NCBI RefSeq assembly: GCF_000473265.1
Contig: NZ_KI421511.1
Location: forward strand, 4,859,219 to 4,923,218
DNA: 64,000 bases
Direction: 5' to 3'
From: Amycolatopsis thermoflava N1165
Lineage (GTDB): Bacteria; Actinomycetota; Actinomycetes; Mycobacteriales; Pseudonocardiaceae
Positions 35,907 to 44,984 of this stretch are shown piece by piece. The stretch's first letter is position 1, and every line of letters starts with the position of its first letter. The notes beneath the pieces were generated by a model. That model had not been told where the DNA came from. It saw only the letters and a program-made list of their open reading frames with translations, and searched no databases. Made by a program: the position numbers and the translations under genes.

Positions 35907-38879
35907 GAGCTCGTCCAGGTACCGGCTGACCGGGCCGAGCGTGAGCAGTCCGCTGCCCGCGCCGGCCAGTTCGCCCGCCGCGGGGAGCAGTTCGACGTGC
36001 AGGCGGGCCATCGCCGGCCGGTCGCCGCGGCGGATCGCGACCAGGGCGTGCAGGCACGTGCGGGCCTCGAAGAGCAGGTCGCGCGGGGACGGCGGGATCT
36101 CCGACCCGTCGTCGGACACCACGGGACGGCACCACGGCTCGTAGGCGCCGAAGTCGAGGTCGTGCCCGGGGTCGGCGCCGCGCTGGAGGCGATCGCACAG
36201 CAGGGCGAAGCCGAGGATCCCACTGTCCACTCCGGACATCCCGGTGCCTGCCAGCCGGGCTGCCGCCGCGCGGTACGCCGCCTCGGCGGGTCGCCCGGCC
36301 GCGGACGTCCGCATCGCGCGGTACCACTGCGTGAACACGTCGACGAGCGGGATCTCGTGCTTCTCGCCGAGCTCGTCGGCCGCCTGCGCGTGGCGGTCGG
36401 CGGCCGGGAAGTCGGCGAGGGCCGAGGCGGCCTGCATCAGCACGAGGTGGCCGAGCACCTCGAACGCCACCAGCTCGTGGCGCCGGGCCAGCTCGACCAG
36501 CTCCCGCCCAATGCGGGCCCGCTCCGGCGCGAGCCCGGCCCGCTCGAACGACTGCATGAACCTGGCGTTCAACGCGAACGCGAGCAGGGCGGGATCGTCG
36601 AGGCGCCGGGCCAGTGCCTCGGCTTCCCGCGCCGCCCGCGGTCCCCGGTCGCCCGCGGTGTTGCGCAGTTCGAGGGCAAGCGTGGCGAGCAGGCGCGCGC
36701 GAACCGCGTCTTCGCCCGGTGGCAACGCGTCCAGGGTCCGCTCGGTCACGTCGGCGATCCGCTGGGCCAGCTCGGGATCGTCGTGCGCGGTCCAGATCGC
36801 GGGCACGTCGAACGCGGCGAGCACGCGTGCGGTCAGGGCGGGGTCGCCGACCTGCTCGGCCAGGGTGAGCGCCTCGGCCCGGTGCTTGCGGGCGCGATCG
36901 AGCTCGCCGGCCACGGCCAGCGCCCGCACCAGGCCCATGATCAGCTCGAGCCGCTCCGGCACGCCGGCGGCCGCGCCACCATCCGCGTCAGCGGGCGCGC
37001 GACGATCGGCGTGGTCGAGCGCGGCCTGCCACAGCCGCGCGGCCTCGTGCGGGGCGAACCGGCGCTCGGCGTCCTCGGCCGCGGCGCGCGCGTACCGCAC
37101 CGCGGCGGGCGCCTCGGCGAGCAGGAAGTGGTGCGCCAGCGCGGCGACGTCCCCGGGCCGCAGACGCTCGATCGCCTCGCCGATCCGCGCGTGCAACCGC
37201 GCCCGGCGCGAGCGGGACAGGTCCTGGTAGAGCGTGTCGCGGACGAGCGCGTGCGCGAAGCGGAACCGGCCCGGCCCGTGTTCGACGAGGAAACCGCGTT
37301 CGGCGGCGAGTTCCAGCGCGTCGAGGGCGTCGCCGGGCAGGAGGTCCAGGTCGACCTCGGTGCCGATGACCGCGGCCTGCCGCAGCACGGCCTGGACCGC
37401 GTCGGGCAGCTGCGCGACGCGGTACCGGACCACGTCCCGCACGCCGGGCGGCACCGCCGAGAGCGCGCCTCCGGTGTCGAGCACGCGTGCCAGTTCACGC
37501 ACGAAGAACGGGTTGCCGCCGCTGCGCTGGTGGATCGTCCGGGCGGTGCCGGCGTCGATGTCCCGGCCGGTGGTGTCCCGCACGAGCGCCGGCACCGCGT
37601 CGGCGGGCAGGCCGCCGAGGTAGATCCGCACCGGCTCGGCCCGCGCGATGCGGCCGAGGAAGCCGGCGAGGGCGGGGGCGACGTCGGTGCTGCGGTAGGT
37701 GGCGACGATCAGCACCGGCCCCGGCAGCGGATCGGTGACCAGCGCGGACAGCAGCGCCAGGGTCTCCTCGCCCGCCCAGTGCAGGTCGTCGAGGACCAGC
37801 AGCAGCTTGCCTCGGGCGGCGAGCCGCTCGCGCACGGCGCGGTGCCACTGGAAGCGGTTCGGTTCGGCCGGGGGCGCGATGCCGAGCGCGTCGAGAATCC
37901 GCGTCCACGGCCAGGCGGCCGGCACGCCTTCGTGCTCGGGGTTGACGCCCCACGCGGTGGCCCAGCCCCGCGCTTCCATCTCGGCGGTGAACGCTTCGGC
38001 GAGCGCGGTCTTGCCCGCGCCCGCCTCCCCGGAGATGAGGACCAGGGGCGCCCGCCCGGCGGCCTCGACGAGCCGCGCCAGCTCACCGTCCCGCCCGACG
38101 AGCGTGCCCGAACCCGGCGCCGCACCACGCAGCTCGGGCGCCTGCGCGAGGATGCCCGCCTCCAGCTCGCGCAGGTCCGGCCCGGGGTCGACGCCCAGTT
38201 CGTCGGCCAGCGCCTGCCGTGCCCGGCGCAGCGCGGCGAGCGCGTCGCCCTGACGGCCGGCCCGGTACAGCGCGAGCGCGAGCAGCCGCCACCCGTTCTC
38301 CCGCAGCGGGTGCGCGCCGGTGTGGGCCTCCAGGTCGGGCACGGCTTCGGCGGCACGTCCGAGGCCCAGCAACGCGTCCGCCCGGCGTTCCACGGCGAGC
38401 AGGCGCAGCTCGTCCAAGCGGGCGATCTCCGCGCGTGCCCAACCCTGATCGGCGAACTCGGCGTAGGCGGGACCCCGCCACAGACCCAGCGCCTCGTCCA
38501 CAAGGGACAGTGCTTCGGCCGGTGCGAGGCCGGCGGACTTCGTGACTGCCTCCTCGAAGCGCCAGGCGTCGACCTCCTCGGCGCGCAGCGCGTAGCCGCC
38601 GCCGGTGGTCACGAGCAACTGAGCGGGGGTGCGCGGCGGCCGGTCGGGTTCCAAGGCGCGGCGCAACGCCGCGATGAAGGTCTGGATGGCTCCGACCGCG
38701 CCGTCGGGCGGGTCGTCCCACAGGTCGTCGACGAGGCGGTCGACCGGCACCACCCGGCCGCGGGCGATCAGCAGGCGCGCGAGAACGGCCCGGTGCCGCG
38801 GCCCCTTGAGGTCGAGCGGACCGCGCCCGGCCTCGGCGATCAGCGGGCCGAGCACCGCGAACCGCACGGACGAGCCCAT
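35889..38879 (-). CDS. AfsR/SARP-type regulator with BTAD and AAA ATPase domains
   Basis: A 996-residue regulator. Residues about 1-95 form an OmpR-type winged helix (LGPLIAEAGRGPLDLKGPRHRAVLARLL); about 100-245 are the bacterial transcriptional activation domain; an AAA/NACHT-type ATPase follows with Walker A GEAGAGKTAL (near residue 285) and Walker B LLLVLDDLHW. The long C-terminal half is helical and TPR-like (many Ala/Leu repeats). Such proteins control secondary metabolism or developmental genes; no target cluster is evident. ATG 38879 is preferred to an overlapping GTG at 38882. Its end overlaps the 45-bp duplication. Confidence 0.9.
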   Translation of the reverse strand: MGSSVRFAVLGPLIAEAGRGPLDLKGPRHRAVLARLLIARGRVVPVDRLVDDLWDDPPDGAVGAIQTFIAALRRALEPDRPPRTPAQLLVTTGGGYALRAEEVDAWRFEEAVTKSAGLAPAEALSLVDEALGLWRGPAYAEFADQGWARAEIARLDELRLLAVERRADALLGLGRAAEAVPDLEAHTGAHPLRENGWRLLALALYRAGRQGDALAALRRARQALADELGVDPGPDLRELEAGILAQAPELRGAAPGSGTLVGRDGELARLVEAAGRAPLVLISGEAGAGKTALAEAFTAEMEARGWATAWGVNPEHEGVPAAWPWTRILDALGIAPPAEPNRFQWHRAVRERLAARGKLLLVLDDLHWAGEETLALLSALVTDPLPGPVLIVATYRSTDVAPALAGFLGRIARAEPVRIYLGGLPADAVPALVRDTTGRDIDAGTARTIHQRSGGNPFFVRELARVLDTGGALSAVPPGVRDVVRYRVAQLPDAVQAVLRQAAVIGTEVDLDLLPGDALDALELAAERGFLVEHGPGRFRFAHALVRDTLYQDLSRSRRARLHARIGEAIERLRPGDVAALAHHFLLAEAPAAVRYARAAAEDAERRFAPHEAARLWQAALDHADRRAPADADGGAAAGVPERLELIMGLVRALAVAGELDRARKHRAEALTLAEQVGDPALTARVLAAFDVPAIWTAHDDPELAQRIADVTERTLDALPPGEDAVRARLLATLALELRNTAGDRGPRAAREAEALARRLDDPALLAFALNARFMQSFERAGLAPERARIGRELVELARRHELVAFEVLGHLVLMQAASALADFPAADRHAQAADELGEKHEIPLVDVFTQWYRAMRTSAAGRPAEAAYRAAAARLAGTGMSGVDSGILGFALLCDRLQRGADPGHDLDFGAYEPWCRPVVSDDGSEIPPSPRDLLFEARTCLHALVAIRRGDRPAMARLHVELLPAAGELAGAGSGLLTLGPVSRYLDELARHSA

Positions 38880-38947
38880 CACCCCGCACTGTAGCCGCTG
38901 AGCGCGTGCTGATCCGTTGCTGACCGGGCCGGCGCAAGCTCGGTGCC

Positions 38948-39817
38948 ATGCAGATCACCGGATTCGACTACCAGCGGGTTCCCGTCGCCGAGGGCGTTTC
39001 ACTCAACGTGGCCATCGGCGGTTCCGGCAGCCCGGTCGTGCTGTTGCACGGCTTCCCGCAGACCCACCTGATGTGGCGGCACGTGGCCGCCGACCTCGTC
39101 GCCGACCACACCGTGATCGTGCCGGACCTGCGCGGCTACGGCGACAGCGACAAGCCCGCGGACACCGGCGAGACGTACTCCAAGCGCACGATGGCCGCCG
39201 ACGTCGTGGCGGTGGCCCGCGCGTTCGGGCACCCGCGGTTCGCGCTGGCCGGGCACGACCGCGGCGCGCTGGTCGCGATCCGCGCCGGACTGGACCACCC
39301 GGACGCGGTGACGCACCTGGCGTCGCTGGACGTGCTGCCCACGCTGGACATGTGGGACGTGATGCACGGCGCGAGCGCGGCCGTCGGGTTCCACCTGTAC
39401 CTGATGGCGCAGCCGCCCGGGCTGGCGGAGAAGATGATCGCCGCCGTGCCGGACGAGTTCTTCGGCTACTTCCTGGACGCGTGGACGCAGAACCCGGATG
39501 CGATCCCGGCGGACGTGCGGGCCGAGTACCTGCGCGCCTCCCGCGAAGCGGTGACCTCGATCGTCGCCGACTACCGGGCGACCGCCGGGATCGACATCAC
39601 GCACGACACCGCCGACCGCGAAGCCGGCCGCCACCTGACGATGCCGGTGACCGTGCTGCAGCAGGACTGGGGCGCCGCACTCGGTTACGACGCCGCAGCG
39701 GTGTGGCGGAAGTGGGCGCCGGACCTCGACCACCGCACGGTGACCTCGGGCCACTTCATGGCGGAGGAGGGTCCGGCGGAGGTGATCAAGGCGCTGCGCG
39801 ACCTCCTGGCGCGATGA
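38948..39817 (+). CDS. Alpha/beta hydrolase, haloacetate dehalogenase-like
   Basis: A 289-residue alpha/beta hydrolase. Seen: oxyanion motif LLHGFPQTHLMW, DLRGYGDSDKP, the nucleophile elbow AGHDRGA (aspartate 104), FHLYLMAQPPGLAE and the C-terminal SGHFMAEE histidine. The aspartate nucleophile and the MAQP segment fit the haloacetate dehalogenase/epoxide hydrolase group. The second arginine of the fluoroacetate dehalogenase signature (DRGAR) is replaced by leucine, and the His-Trp pair is His-Leu, so halide binding is doubtful. It is divergent from the AfsR-type gene. Confidence 0.85.
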   Translation: MQITGFDYQRVPVAEGVSLNVAIGGSGSPVVLLHGFPQTHLMWRHVAADLVADHTVIVPDLRGYGDSDKPADTGETYSKRTMAADVVAVARAFGHPRFALAGHDRGALVAIRAGLDHPDAVTHLASLDVLPTLDMWDVMHGASAAVGFHLYLMAQPPGLAEKMIAAVPDEFFGYFLDAWTQNPDAIPADVRAEYLRASREAVTSIVADYRATAGIDITHDTADREAGRHLTMPVTVLQQDWGAALGYDAAAVWRKWAPDLDHRTVTSGHFMAEEGPAEVIKALRDLLAR

Positions 39818-39845
39818 CGGCGAGCAGCGGACGGAGGACGACCCG

Positions 39846-41192
39846 CTAGCCCCGTCCGCTGCTCACCAGCCCGTGCTCCGGAACGCGCTCCCGGCCCAGG
39901 GCTGTCAGCACAGCGCCGAGCAGCGCGAGCGCGCCCGTGATCGCCGCCGCGTAGTTCACCCCGCCAGGGCCGGGCGCCGCGGCCAGCACGACCGCGACCA
40001 GGGCGATCCCCAGCGCCGATCCGACGTAGCGGGCCGTGTTGTTGGCCCCGGTGCCCATCGCGGCTCGGTCGGGCGGCACGGTTCGCACCGAGAGCCCGGC
40101 CAGCGCCGCGTTCGACAGGCCGGTTCCCACGCCCGCGACGGCCAGCCCGGGCACGAAGTGCCACCACGACGACTGCGTGGTCAGCCCCAGCGTGGCCAGC
40201 TCCCCGGCCGCGCACAGGCCGAGCCCCAGCGCGGCCTGGCGGCGGTCGCCCAGCCGTACCGTCACCCGCCGGGCCTGGGCGGCCACCACGAACGACACGC
40301 CCGACCAGATCGACGCCACCGCCGCCGCGGCGAGCGGGGTCAGCCCGAGCAGCCGGTGCAACAGGCTGGGCAGGAACGTCATGAACGACACGACCGCGAT
40401 CCCGCTGGTCAGCGCTCCCGTCGTGGCCGCGCGGAAGGCCGGGGCACGCAGCAGCCTCAGGTCGATCATCGGCTCCGCGACCCGCAGCTCGACCACGACG
40501 AACACGGCCAGCAGGACCACCGCGGGCGCCGCCCAGACCAACACATCCGCGCCCCAGCCCGCACGGGCCTCGGTCAGGGCCGCGACCAGTAGCGCGATTC
40601 CCGGCCCCAGCGTCAGCAGGCCCGCGAAGTCCGTCGGCCGCGGGATCCCCCGGGACTCCGGCAACCGGGCGCCTGCGGCCGCCACCGCCGCGCCGAGCAG
40701 CGCGATCAGCCAGTACACCGACCGCCAGCCCGCCGGCGCGGTCAGCAGCGCGGCCATCACCGGCCCGACGGTGATCCCACCGCCGAGCATCGCGCCCCAC
40801 ATCCCCGTCGCCCGCACGCGCGCCGCCCCGGCCGGGTGGGCGTGCGCGATGAGGCCCAGGCTGGACACCAGCAACGCCGCCCCGGCCACGCCCTGCACTA
40901 TGCGCCCGAGGACGAACGCCCAGGTCGCCGGCGCCAGCGCGCACAGCACGCTGCCGGCCGCGAGCCCCGCGCCGCCCAGCACGAACACCCGCCTGCGGCC
41001 GAATGTGTCCGCGAGAGTCCCCGCGATCAGCAGCGCCGCGGCCAGGCCGAGGCTGATGCTCCCGAGGATCCACGTCTGCCCGGCGGGCCCCGCCCCGAGC
41101 GCGTCCGCGATCTCGCCGAGCGTGGCGAGCGGCGCGGTGAAGTTCACCAGCACCAGGAACGCCGCGGCGCACGCGATCACCAGCGTTGCCAT
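39846..41192 (-). CDS. MFS transporter
   Basis: A 448-residue transporter with about 14 transmembrane segments. Seen: NFTAPLATLGEIADALGA near the N-terminus, the loop 2-3 motif GTLADTFGRRRVFV, and VQGVAGAALLVSSLGL. It looks like a DHA2-type drug/H+ antiporter. It is divergent from an HxlR regulator, and the gap holds two inverted repeats, so the regulator probably represses it; the efflux substrate is unknown. ATG 41192 is preferred to an overlapping GTG at 41195. Confidence 0.9.
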   Translation of the reverse strand: MATLVIACAAAFLVLVNFTAPLATLGEIADALGAGPAGQTWILGSISLGLAAALLIAGTLADTFGRRRVFVLGGAGLAAGSVLCALAPATWAFVLGRIVQGVAGAALLVSSLGLIAHAHPAGAARVRATGMWGAMLGGGITVGPVMAALLTAPAGWRSVYWLIALLGAAVAAAGARLPESRGIPRPTDFAGLLTLGPGIALLVAALTEARAGWGADVLVWAAPAVVLLAVFVVVELRVAEPMIDLRLLRAPAFRAATTGALTSGIAVVSFMTFLPSLLHRLLGLTPLAAAAVASIWSGVSFVVAAQARRVTVRLGDRRQAALGLGLCAAGELATLGLTTQSSWWHFVPGLAVAGVGTGLSNAALAGLSVRTVPPDRAAMGTGANNTARYVGSALGIALVAVVLAAAPGPGGVNYAAAITGALALLGAVLTALGRERVPEHGLVSSGRG

Positions 41193-41202
41193 CACCCCTC
41201 CA

Positions 41203-41217
41203 GTTCAGTCAATGAAC
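41203..41217. promoter_or_regulatory. HxlR operator-like inverted repeat 1
   Basis: GTTCAGTCAATGAAC at 41203-41217: five-base inverted arms (GTTCA/TGAAC) around a five-base centre, 11 bases upstream of the MFS start. A matching site lies at 41241-41255. Binding by the adjacent HxlR protein is inferred. Confidence 0.65.
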
Positions 41218-41240
41218 TAGCAGTGACCCTAGCAGCAGCA

Positions 41241-41255
41241 GTTCAATAACTGAAC
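41241..41255. promoter_or_regulatory. HxlR operator-like inverted repeat 2
   Basis: GTTCAATAACTGAAC at 41241-41255, with the same GTTCA-N5-TGAAC form as the first site and 38 bases from it. It overlaps the likely -35 region of the HxlR gene; a TATGCT -10-like hexamer follows at 41263-41268, six bases before the GTG. Both sites lie between the divergent MFS and HxlR starts. Confidence 0.65.
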
Positions 41256-41274
41256 CAGTCGCTATGCTTGGGTC

Positions 41275-41790
41275 GTGGCACTCGGCAAGGACTACGCGAC
41301 CCAGGACTGCTCACTGGCGCGGGCGCTGGAGGTCGTCGGCGAACGGTGGACGCTGCTCGTCCTGCGGGACTTCTTCTACGGCGTCCGACGGTTCGGCGAC
41401 CTGTGCGCGCACCTGGACATCCCGCGCGCCGTCCTCACCGACCGGCTGAAGTCCCTGGTCGCCGCGGGCCTGCTCGAACGGCGGCCGCGGCCGTCCGGCC
41501 ACGAGTACGTCCTCACCGAGCGCGGCATCGCCCTGTGGCCCGCGGTGTTCGCGCTGGCGCAGTGGGGCGAGCACGAGTTCGGGCCGCCCGCCGGGCCGCG
41601 GCGCGTCTTCAGCCACGCGGACTGCGGCACGGCCGTCACCGAGTCCGGGCTCTGCCCGCGCTGCCGGACCGTCCCGGGCCCGGCGGACCTGATGGTGAGC
41701 CTCGGCCCCGGCGCGAAGCCCGGCCTCCGGGACGACCCGGTGAGCGTCGCGCTGCGGGAGCCGCACCGGCTGCTGACCCCGCTGGCCTGA
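41275..41790 (+). CDS. HxlR family transcriptional regulator
   Basis: A 171-residue winged-helix regulator. Seen: CSLARALEVVGERWTLLVLRDFFYGVRRFGDL, IPRAVLTDRLKSLVAAGLLER, and VLTERGIALWPAVFALAQWGE, all typical of HxlR proteins. The C-terminal part (DCGTAVTESGLCPRC) has paired cysteines that could respond to redox or bind metal; this is uncertain. The start is a GTG at 41275, six bases after a -10-like hexamer, so the mRNA may be leaderless. Two GTTCA-N5-TGAAC sites upstream suggest autoregulation and control of the MFS gene. Confidence 0.92.
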   Translation: MALGKDYATQDCSLARALEVVGERWTLLVLRDFFYGVRRFGDLCAHLDIPRAVLTDRLKSLVAAGLLERRPRPSGHEYVLTERGIALWPAVFALAQWGEHEFGPPAGPRRVFSHADCGTAVTESGLCPRCRTVPGPADLMVSLGPGAKPGLRDDPVSVALREPHRLLTPLA

Positions 41791-41847
41791 TCCGCTCTGC
41801 GCGAAATCCCTGGCCCGCCGCGGACGGACTCGGGCAGAGTCGATCAC

Positions 41848-42834
41848 ATGCGGGTGCTGGTACTGGGCGGGACGTCGTTCCTCTCGAAAACCGTTGCGGC
41901 CGAAGCGGTCCGGCGCGGGCACGAGGTCGTGTGCGCGGCGCGCGGCGTGTCGGGGAGCGTGCCGGACGGCGCGCGGCACGTGCGTGTCGACCGGGACGAG
42001 CCGGGCTCCATCGACGTACTGGCGGGCGAGCGCTTCGACGCGGTGGTCGACATCGCGTACACCGGGCTGCGCTGGGTCCGGGACGCGTTGCGCACCATCA
42101 CCACCCGGCACTGGACGTACGTCTCCACGATCAACACCTACGCGGACACCGCGACGCTCGGCCAGACCGCGGAAGCCCCGCAGCACGAACCGATCGAACG
42201 CGACCGGATCGACCTGGCCGAGATGACGCCCGAGGTCTACGGCGGCGTGCAGGTCGCCTGCGAGCACGCGGCGCGGGACGCCCTCGGTGACCGGCTGTTC
42301 ATCGTGCGGCCGGGGCAGATCACCGGCCCGGGTGACTACATGGACCGCTTCGGCTACTGGCCGTCCCGCTTCAGCCGCGGCGGCCGCGTGGTGGTGCCGG
42401 ACACCCCGAAGCAGCCGTTCCAGCACGTCGACGTCCGCGACCTCGCGGCGTGGATCGTGACGGCGGGCGAGCAGCGCCTCACCGGCGCCTTCGACGCGGT
42501 CAGCCCGGTCGCTCCGCTCGGCCCCGTGCTGGAGGAGATCGCCGACCTCGTCGCCCCGCCCGGCACCGAACTGGTCCCGGTCACCGAGGAAACCCTGACC
42601 GCAGCGGGCGTCCAACCGTGGTTCGGCCCGAAGTCGCTGCCGCTGTGGCTGCCGGCGAGCCACCACGGCCTCGCCGCGCACGACGCGTCGGCGGCGCAGG
42701 CGGCCGGGCTGGAGATCCGCCCGCTCGCCGACACCGTGCACGCGGCCCTCGACGAGGAACGCGCCCGCGGCCTGGACCGCCCGCGCAAGGCCGGGCTCAC
42801 CCCCGACGAGGAGGCCGCGCTAATCCGCGATTGA
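41848..42834 (+). CDS. NAD-dependent epimerase/reductase family protein
   Basis: A 328-residue extended SDR-like protein. Seen: VLVLGGTSFLSKTVAAEAV (NAD-binding loop), DIAYTGLRWVRDAL, TYVSTINTYAD, the YGGVQVACEHAA segment containing the YxxxC variant of the catalytic region, and IVRPGQITGPGDYMDRFGYW. The usual YxxxK is not intact (Y-G-G-V-Q), so catalysis may differ from classical epimerases. It resembles reductases of the SDR atypical group. Its 3' end overlaps the convergent beta-lactamase-like gene by 15 bases. Substrate unknown. Confidence 0.85.
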   Translation: MRVLVLGGTSFLSKTVAAEAVRRGHEVVCAARGVSGSVPDGARHVRVDRDEPGSIDVLAGERFDAVVDIAYTGLRWVRDALRTITTRHWTYVSTINTYADTATLGQTAEAPQHEPIERDRIDLAEMTPEVYGGVQVACEHAARDALGDRLFIVRPGQITGPGDYMDRFGYWPSRFSRGGRVVVPDTPKQPFQHVDVRDLAAWIVTAGEQRLTGAFDAVSPVAPLGPVLEEIADLVAPPGTELVPVTEETLTAAGVQPWFGPKSLPLWLPASHHGLAAHDASAAQAAGLEIRPLADTVHAALDEERARGLDRPRKAGLTPDEEAALIRD

Positions 42835-43992
42835 CTGGTACACCGAGGTCCAGAAGTCCAGGTACAGGTTGTTGTACTGCGGGAACCCGGCCTTCTGCGT
42901 CAGCAGGATCCCGACCAGGTCCTCCTTCGGATCGGAGAACCACGACGTGCCGAGCCCGCCGTCCCAGCCGAAACGGCCGGGCACCGACGCGATGTCGTCG
43001 CGCGCGGTGGTCATCGACAGGCCGAAGCCCCAGCCGCGCGTGTCGAAGTAGCCGGGGTAGAAGCCGGACACCGCCTTGTCCCCCGGCGTGAGCTGGTCGG
43101 TGACCATCGCCTCGACCGTGGGCCGCGCCAGCACCCGCCCGCTGCCACAACGTCCGAAGTGGAGCATCATCCGGCCGAAGCGCAACAGGTCGTCCACTGT
43201 GGACACGAGGCCGGCCGCGGCGGACGGGAAGCTGGGCGGGCGGGACCACTCGCCGTCCGGCGGGTCGTAGACCGTCTGGTCACCCCCGTACGCGGTGACC
43301 AGACGGCCGGCGTCCCCGGTGAACCGCGTGTCGTCCATCCCCAGCGGGTCCAGCACGGTCTCGCGCAGCACCTCCTCCAGCGAACCGCCCACCCGCGCCA
43401 GCAGCACGCCCAGCACGTCCGAACCCGTGTTGTACAGCCAGCGGCCGCCGGGCGGGCACATCAGCGGCAACGAGCCGAGACGCCGCATCCACTCGTCCGG
43501 CCCCGGCATCTCCGACGGCCTCGGCGGGCCCATCCCGATGCCCGCCTCGTTCGCCGCCCGCACGATCGGCGGCTCCTCCGGCAGGTACAGCTGGCCGAAC
43601 CCCATCCGGAACGTGAGCAGGTCCCGCAGCGTGATGGCCCGCTCGGCGGGCACCGTCTCGTCGAGCGACCCGTCGATCCTCGCGAGCACCCGCCTGCTCG
43701 CCAGCTCCGGCAGCAGTTCGTCCAGTGGCTCGCCGAGCCGGAGCCGGCACTGCTCGACGAGCGCCATCGCGGCCGCCGCGGCGATGGGTTTGGTCATCGA
43801 GCTGATGCGGAACAGGCTGTCCCGGCTCAACGCGGGGCCGCCGAACGCGACCGAACCGAGCACGTCCACGTGCGCTTCCCCGTGGCGCTCGACGAGCGTG
43901 ATCACCCCGGGGACCTCGCCGCGTTCGACGTAACCGGCCATCACGTCGTGGAGCCGCCCCAGCCGGGCTTTCGACAAGCCACCTGTGCTCAT
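42820..43992 (-). CDS. Serine hydrolase, beta-lactamase / class C-like family
   Basis: A 390-residue penicillin-binding-type serine hydrolase. Seen: the SxxK motif in ISSMTKPIAAAAAM (about residue 66), the YxN-type motif in LYNTGSDVLG, and the C-terminal GWDGGLGTSWF in place of KTG. These enzymes include esterases and D-aminopeptidases; true beta-lactam hydrolysis is uncertain. ATG 43992 is used; a TTG at 44004 overlapping the upstream LLM stop (TTGA) is an alternative. It is probably the third gene of the operon from 45502. Confidence 0.88.
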   Translation of the reverse strand: MSTGGLSKARLGRLHDVMAGYVERGEVPGVITLVERHGEAHVDVLGSVAFGGPALSRDSLFRISSMTKPIAAAAAMALVEQCRLRLGEPLDELLPELASRRVLARIDGSLDETVPAERAITLRDLLTFRMGFGQLYLPEEPPIVRAANEAGIGMGPPRPSEMPGPDEWMRRLGSLPLMCPPGGRWLYNTGSDVLGVLLARVGGSLEEVLRETVLDPLGMDDTRFTGDAGRLVTAYGGDQTVYDPPDGEWSRPPSFPSAAAGLVSTVDDLLRFGRMMLHFGRCGSGRVLARPTVEAMVTDQLTPGDKAVSGFYPGYFDTRGWGFGLSMTTARDDIASVPGRFGWDGGLGTSWFSDPKEDLVGILLTQKAGFPQYNNLYLDFWTSVYQSIAD

Positions 43993-44000
43993 CGTCCGAT

Positions 44001-44984
44001 TCAAGCGGAGCAGCGAGCCCCTGTGAAGACTTCGGCGCCCGCCCGCCGCACCGTGCGCAGCACCGCGCCGGCCGAGCCCGCTCCCTCGGGCATCAGGATG
44101 ATCCGGCCCGCGCCGAGCAGCTCCTCCCGCTCACGCAACTGCCGCGCGCACTCGTCCGGGTCGCCGGCGATCACGTTGCGCACGAGCTGCCGCGCCATCG
44201 CATCCGCGCGGTCGGCCGTCATCTCCGGCTGCTCGACCAGCCACCGCGCGCCCGGCGCGCCGCGCAGCAGCATCGCCCGCAGCCCGTCGACCAGCGACTC
44301 CTGTGCCGCGTCGGAGGTGTCGGCGATCGCGAAGTAGCTCGAATCGACGTTGTCGGCCGGGTCGATCCGGTGCCCGTGCTCAGCCGCCGCCTCCGCCTGC
44401 GCCTCGATCATCGCGCGCTTGTCGGCGATGCCGACGAACGGTCCGAGGATGATCGGCAACCCCAACTGGCCGGCCATCCGCGCGGTCGGCACCGAGGCCG
44501 CGGACAACGCGAGCGGCGACCGCCCCGGCACGTCCGGCACGATCCGGAAGTCGTCGAACTCGCCGGTGCGCAAGGCTTCCGACAACTGGGCGAGCCGTCC
44601 CGAGATGTCGCGGTACCCGGCGAGCCCGTCGCCGAAGACCTCCAGGTCCACGCGGGGCTGGCCGCGCCCGACGCCGAGTGTGAACCGCCCGTCGCCGACG
44701 TGGTGCAGCAGCGCGGCCTGCTCGGCCAGCGCGACCGGGTGGTGGTTGGGCAGCACCGCGACCGCGGTGCCGACGCCGAGACCGGTGCGCCCGAGCAGGA
44801 ACGCCGCCATCGCCACCGCCGACGGGGTGTGCACGGCGCTGGTGAAGTGGTGCTCGGTGGTCCACACCTCGTCCCACCCGGCGAGCTCGGCTTCCGCCGC
44901 GTAGCTGAGCGCCCAGCCGAACACCTCCGCCGAGGAAGCGCCGCTGCCGAAGGAATCCGTGAACAGCATCAGCCCGCGCTTCAC
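44001..44984 (-). CDS. LLM-class flavin-dependent oxidoreductase
   Basis: A 327-residue TIM-barrel enzyme of the luciferase-like family. Seen: VWTTEHHFTSAVHTPSAVAMA, GTAVAVLPNHHPVALAEQAALL, FTLGVGRGQPRVDLEVFG, and IVGIADKRAMIEAQ-like regions. It uses FMN or F420; the substrate is unknown. The GTG start overlaps the upstream stop as GTGA, so it is translationally coupled to the peroxiredoxin-like gene. The operon continues into the serine hydrolase gene. Confidence 0.88.
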   Translation of the reverse strand: MKRGLMLFTDSFGSGASSAEVFGWALSYAAEAELAGWDEVWTTEHHFTSAVHTPSAVAMAAFLLGRTGLGVGTAVAVLPNHHPVALAEQAALLHHVGDGRFTLGVGRGQPRVDLEVFGDGLAGYRDISGRLAQLSEALRTGEFDDFRIVPDVPGRSPLALSAASVPTARMAGQLGLPIILGPFVGIADKRAMIEAQAEAAAEHGHRIDPADNVDSSYFAIADTSDAAQESLVDGLRAMLLRGAPGARWLVEQPEMTADRADAMARQLVRNVIAGDPDECARQLREREELLGAGRIILMPEGAGSAGAVLRTVRRAGAEVFTGARCSA

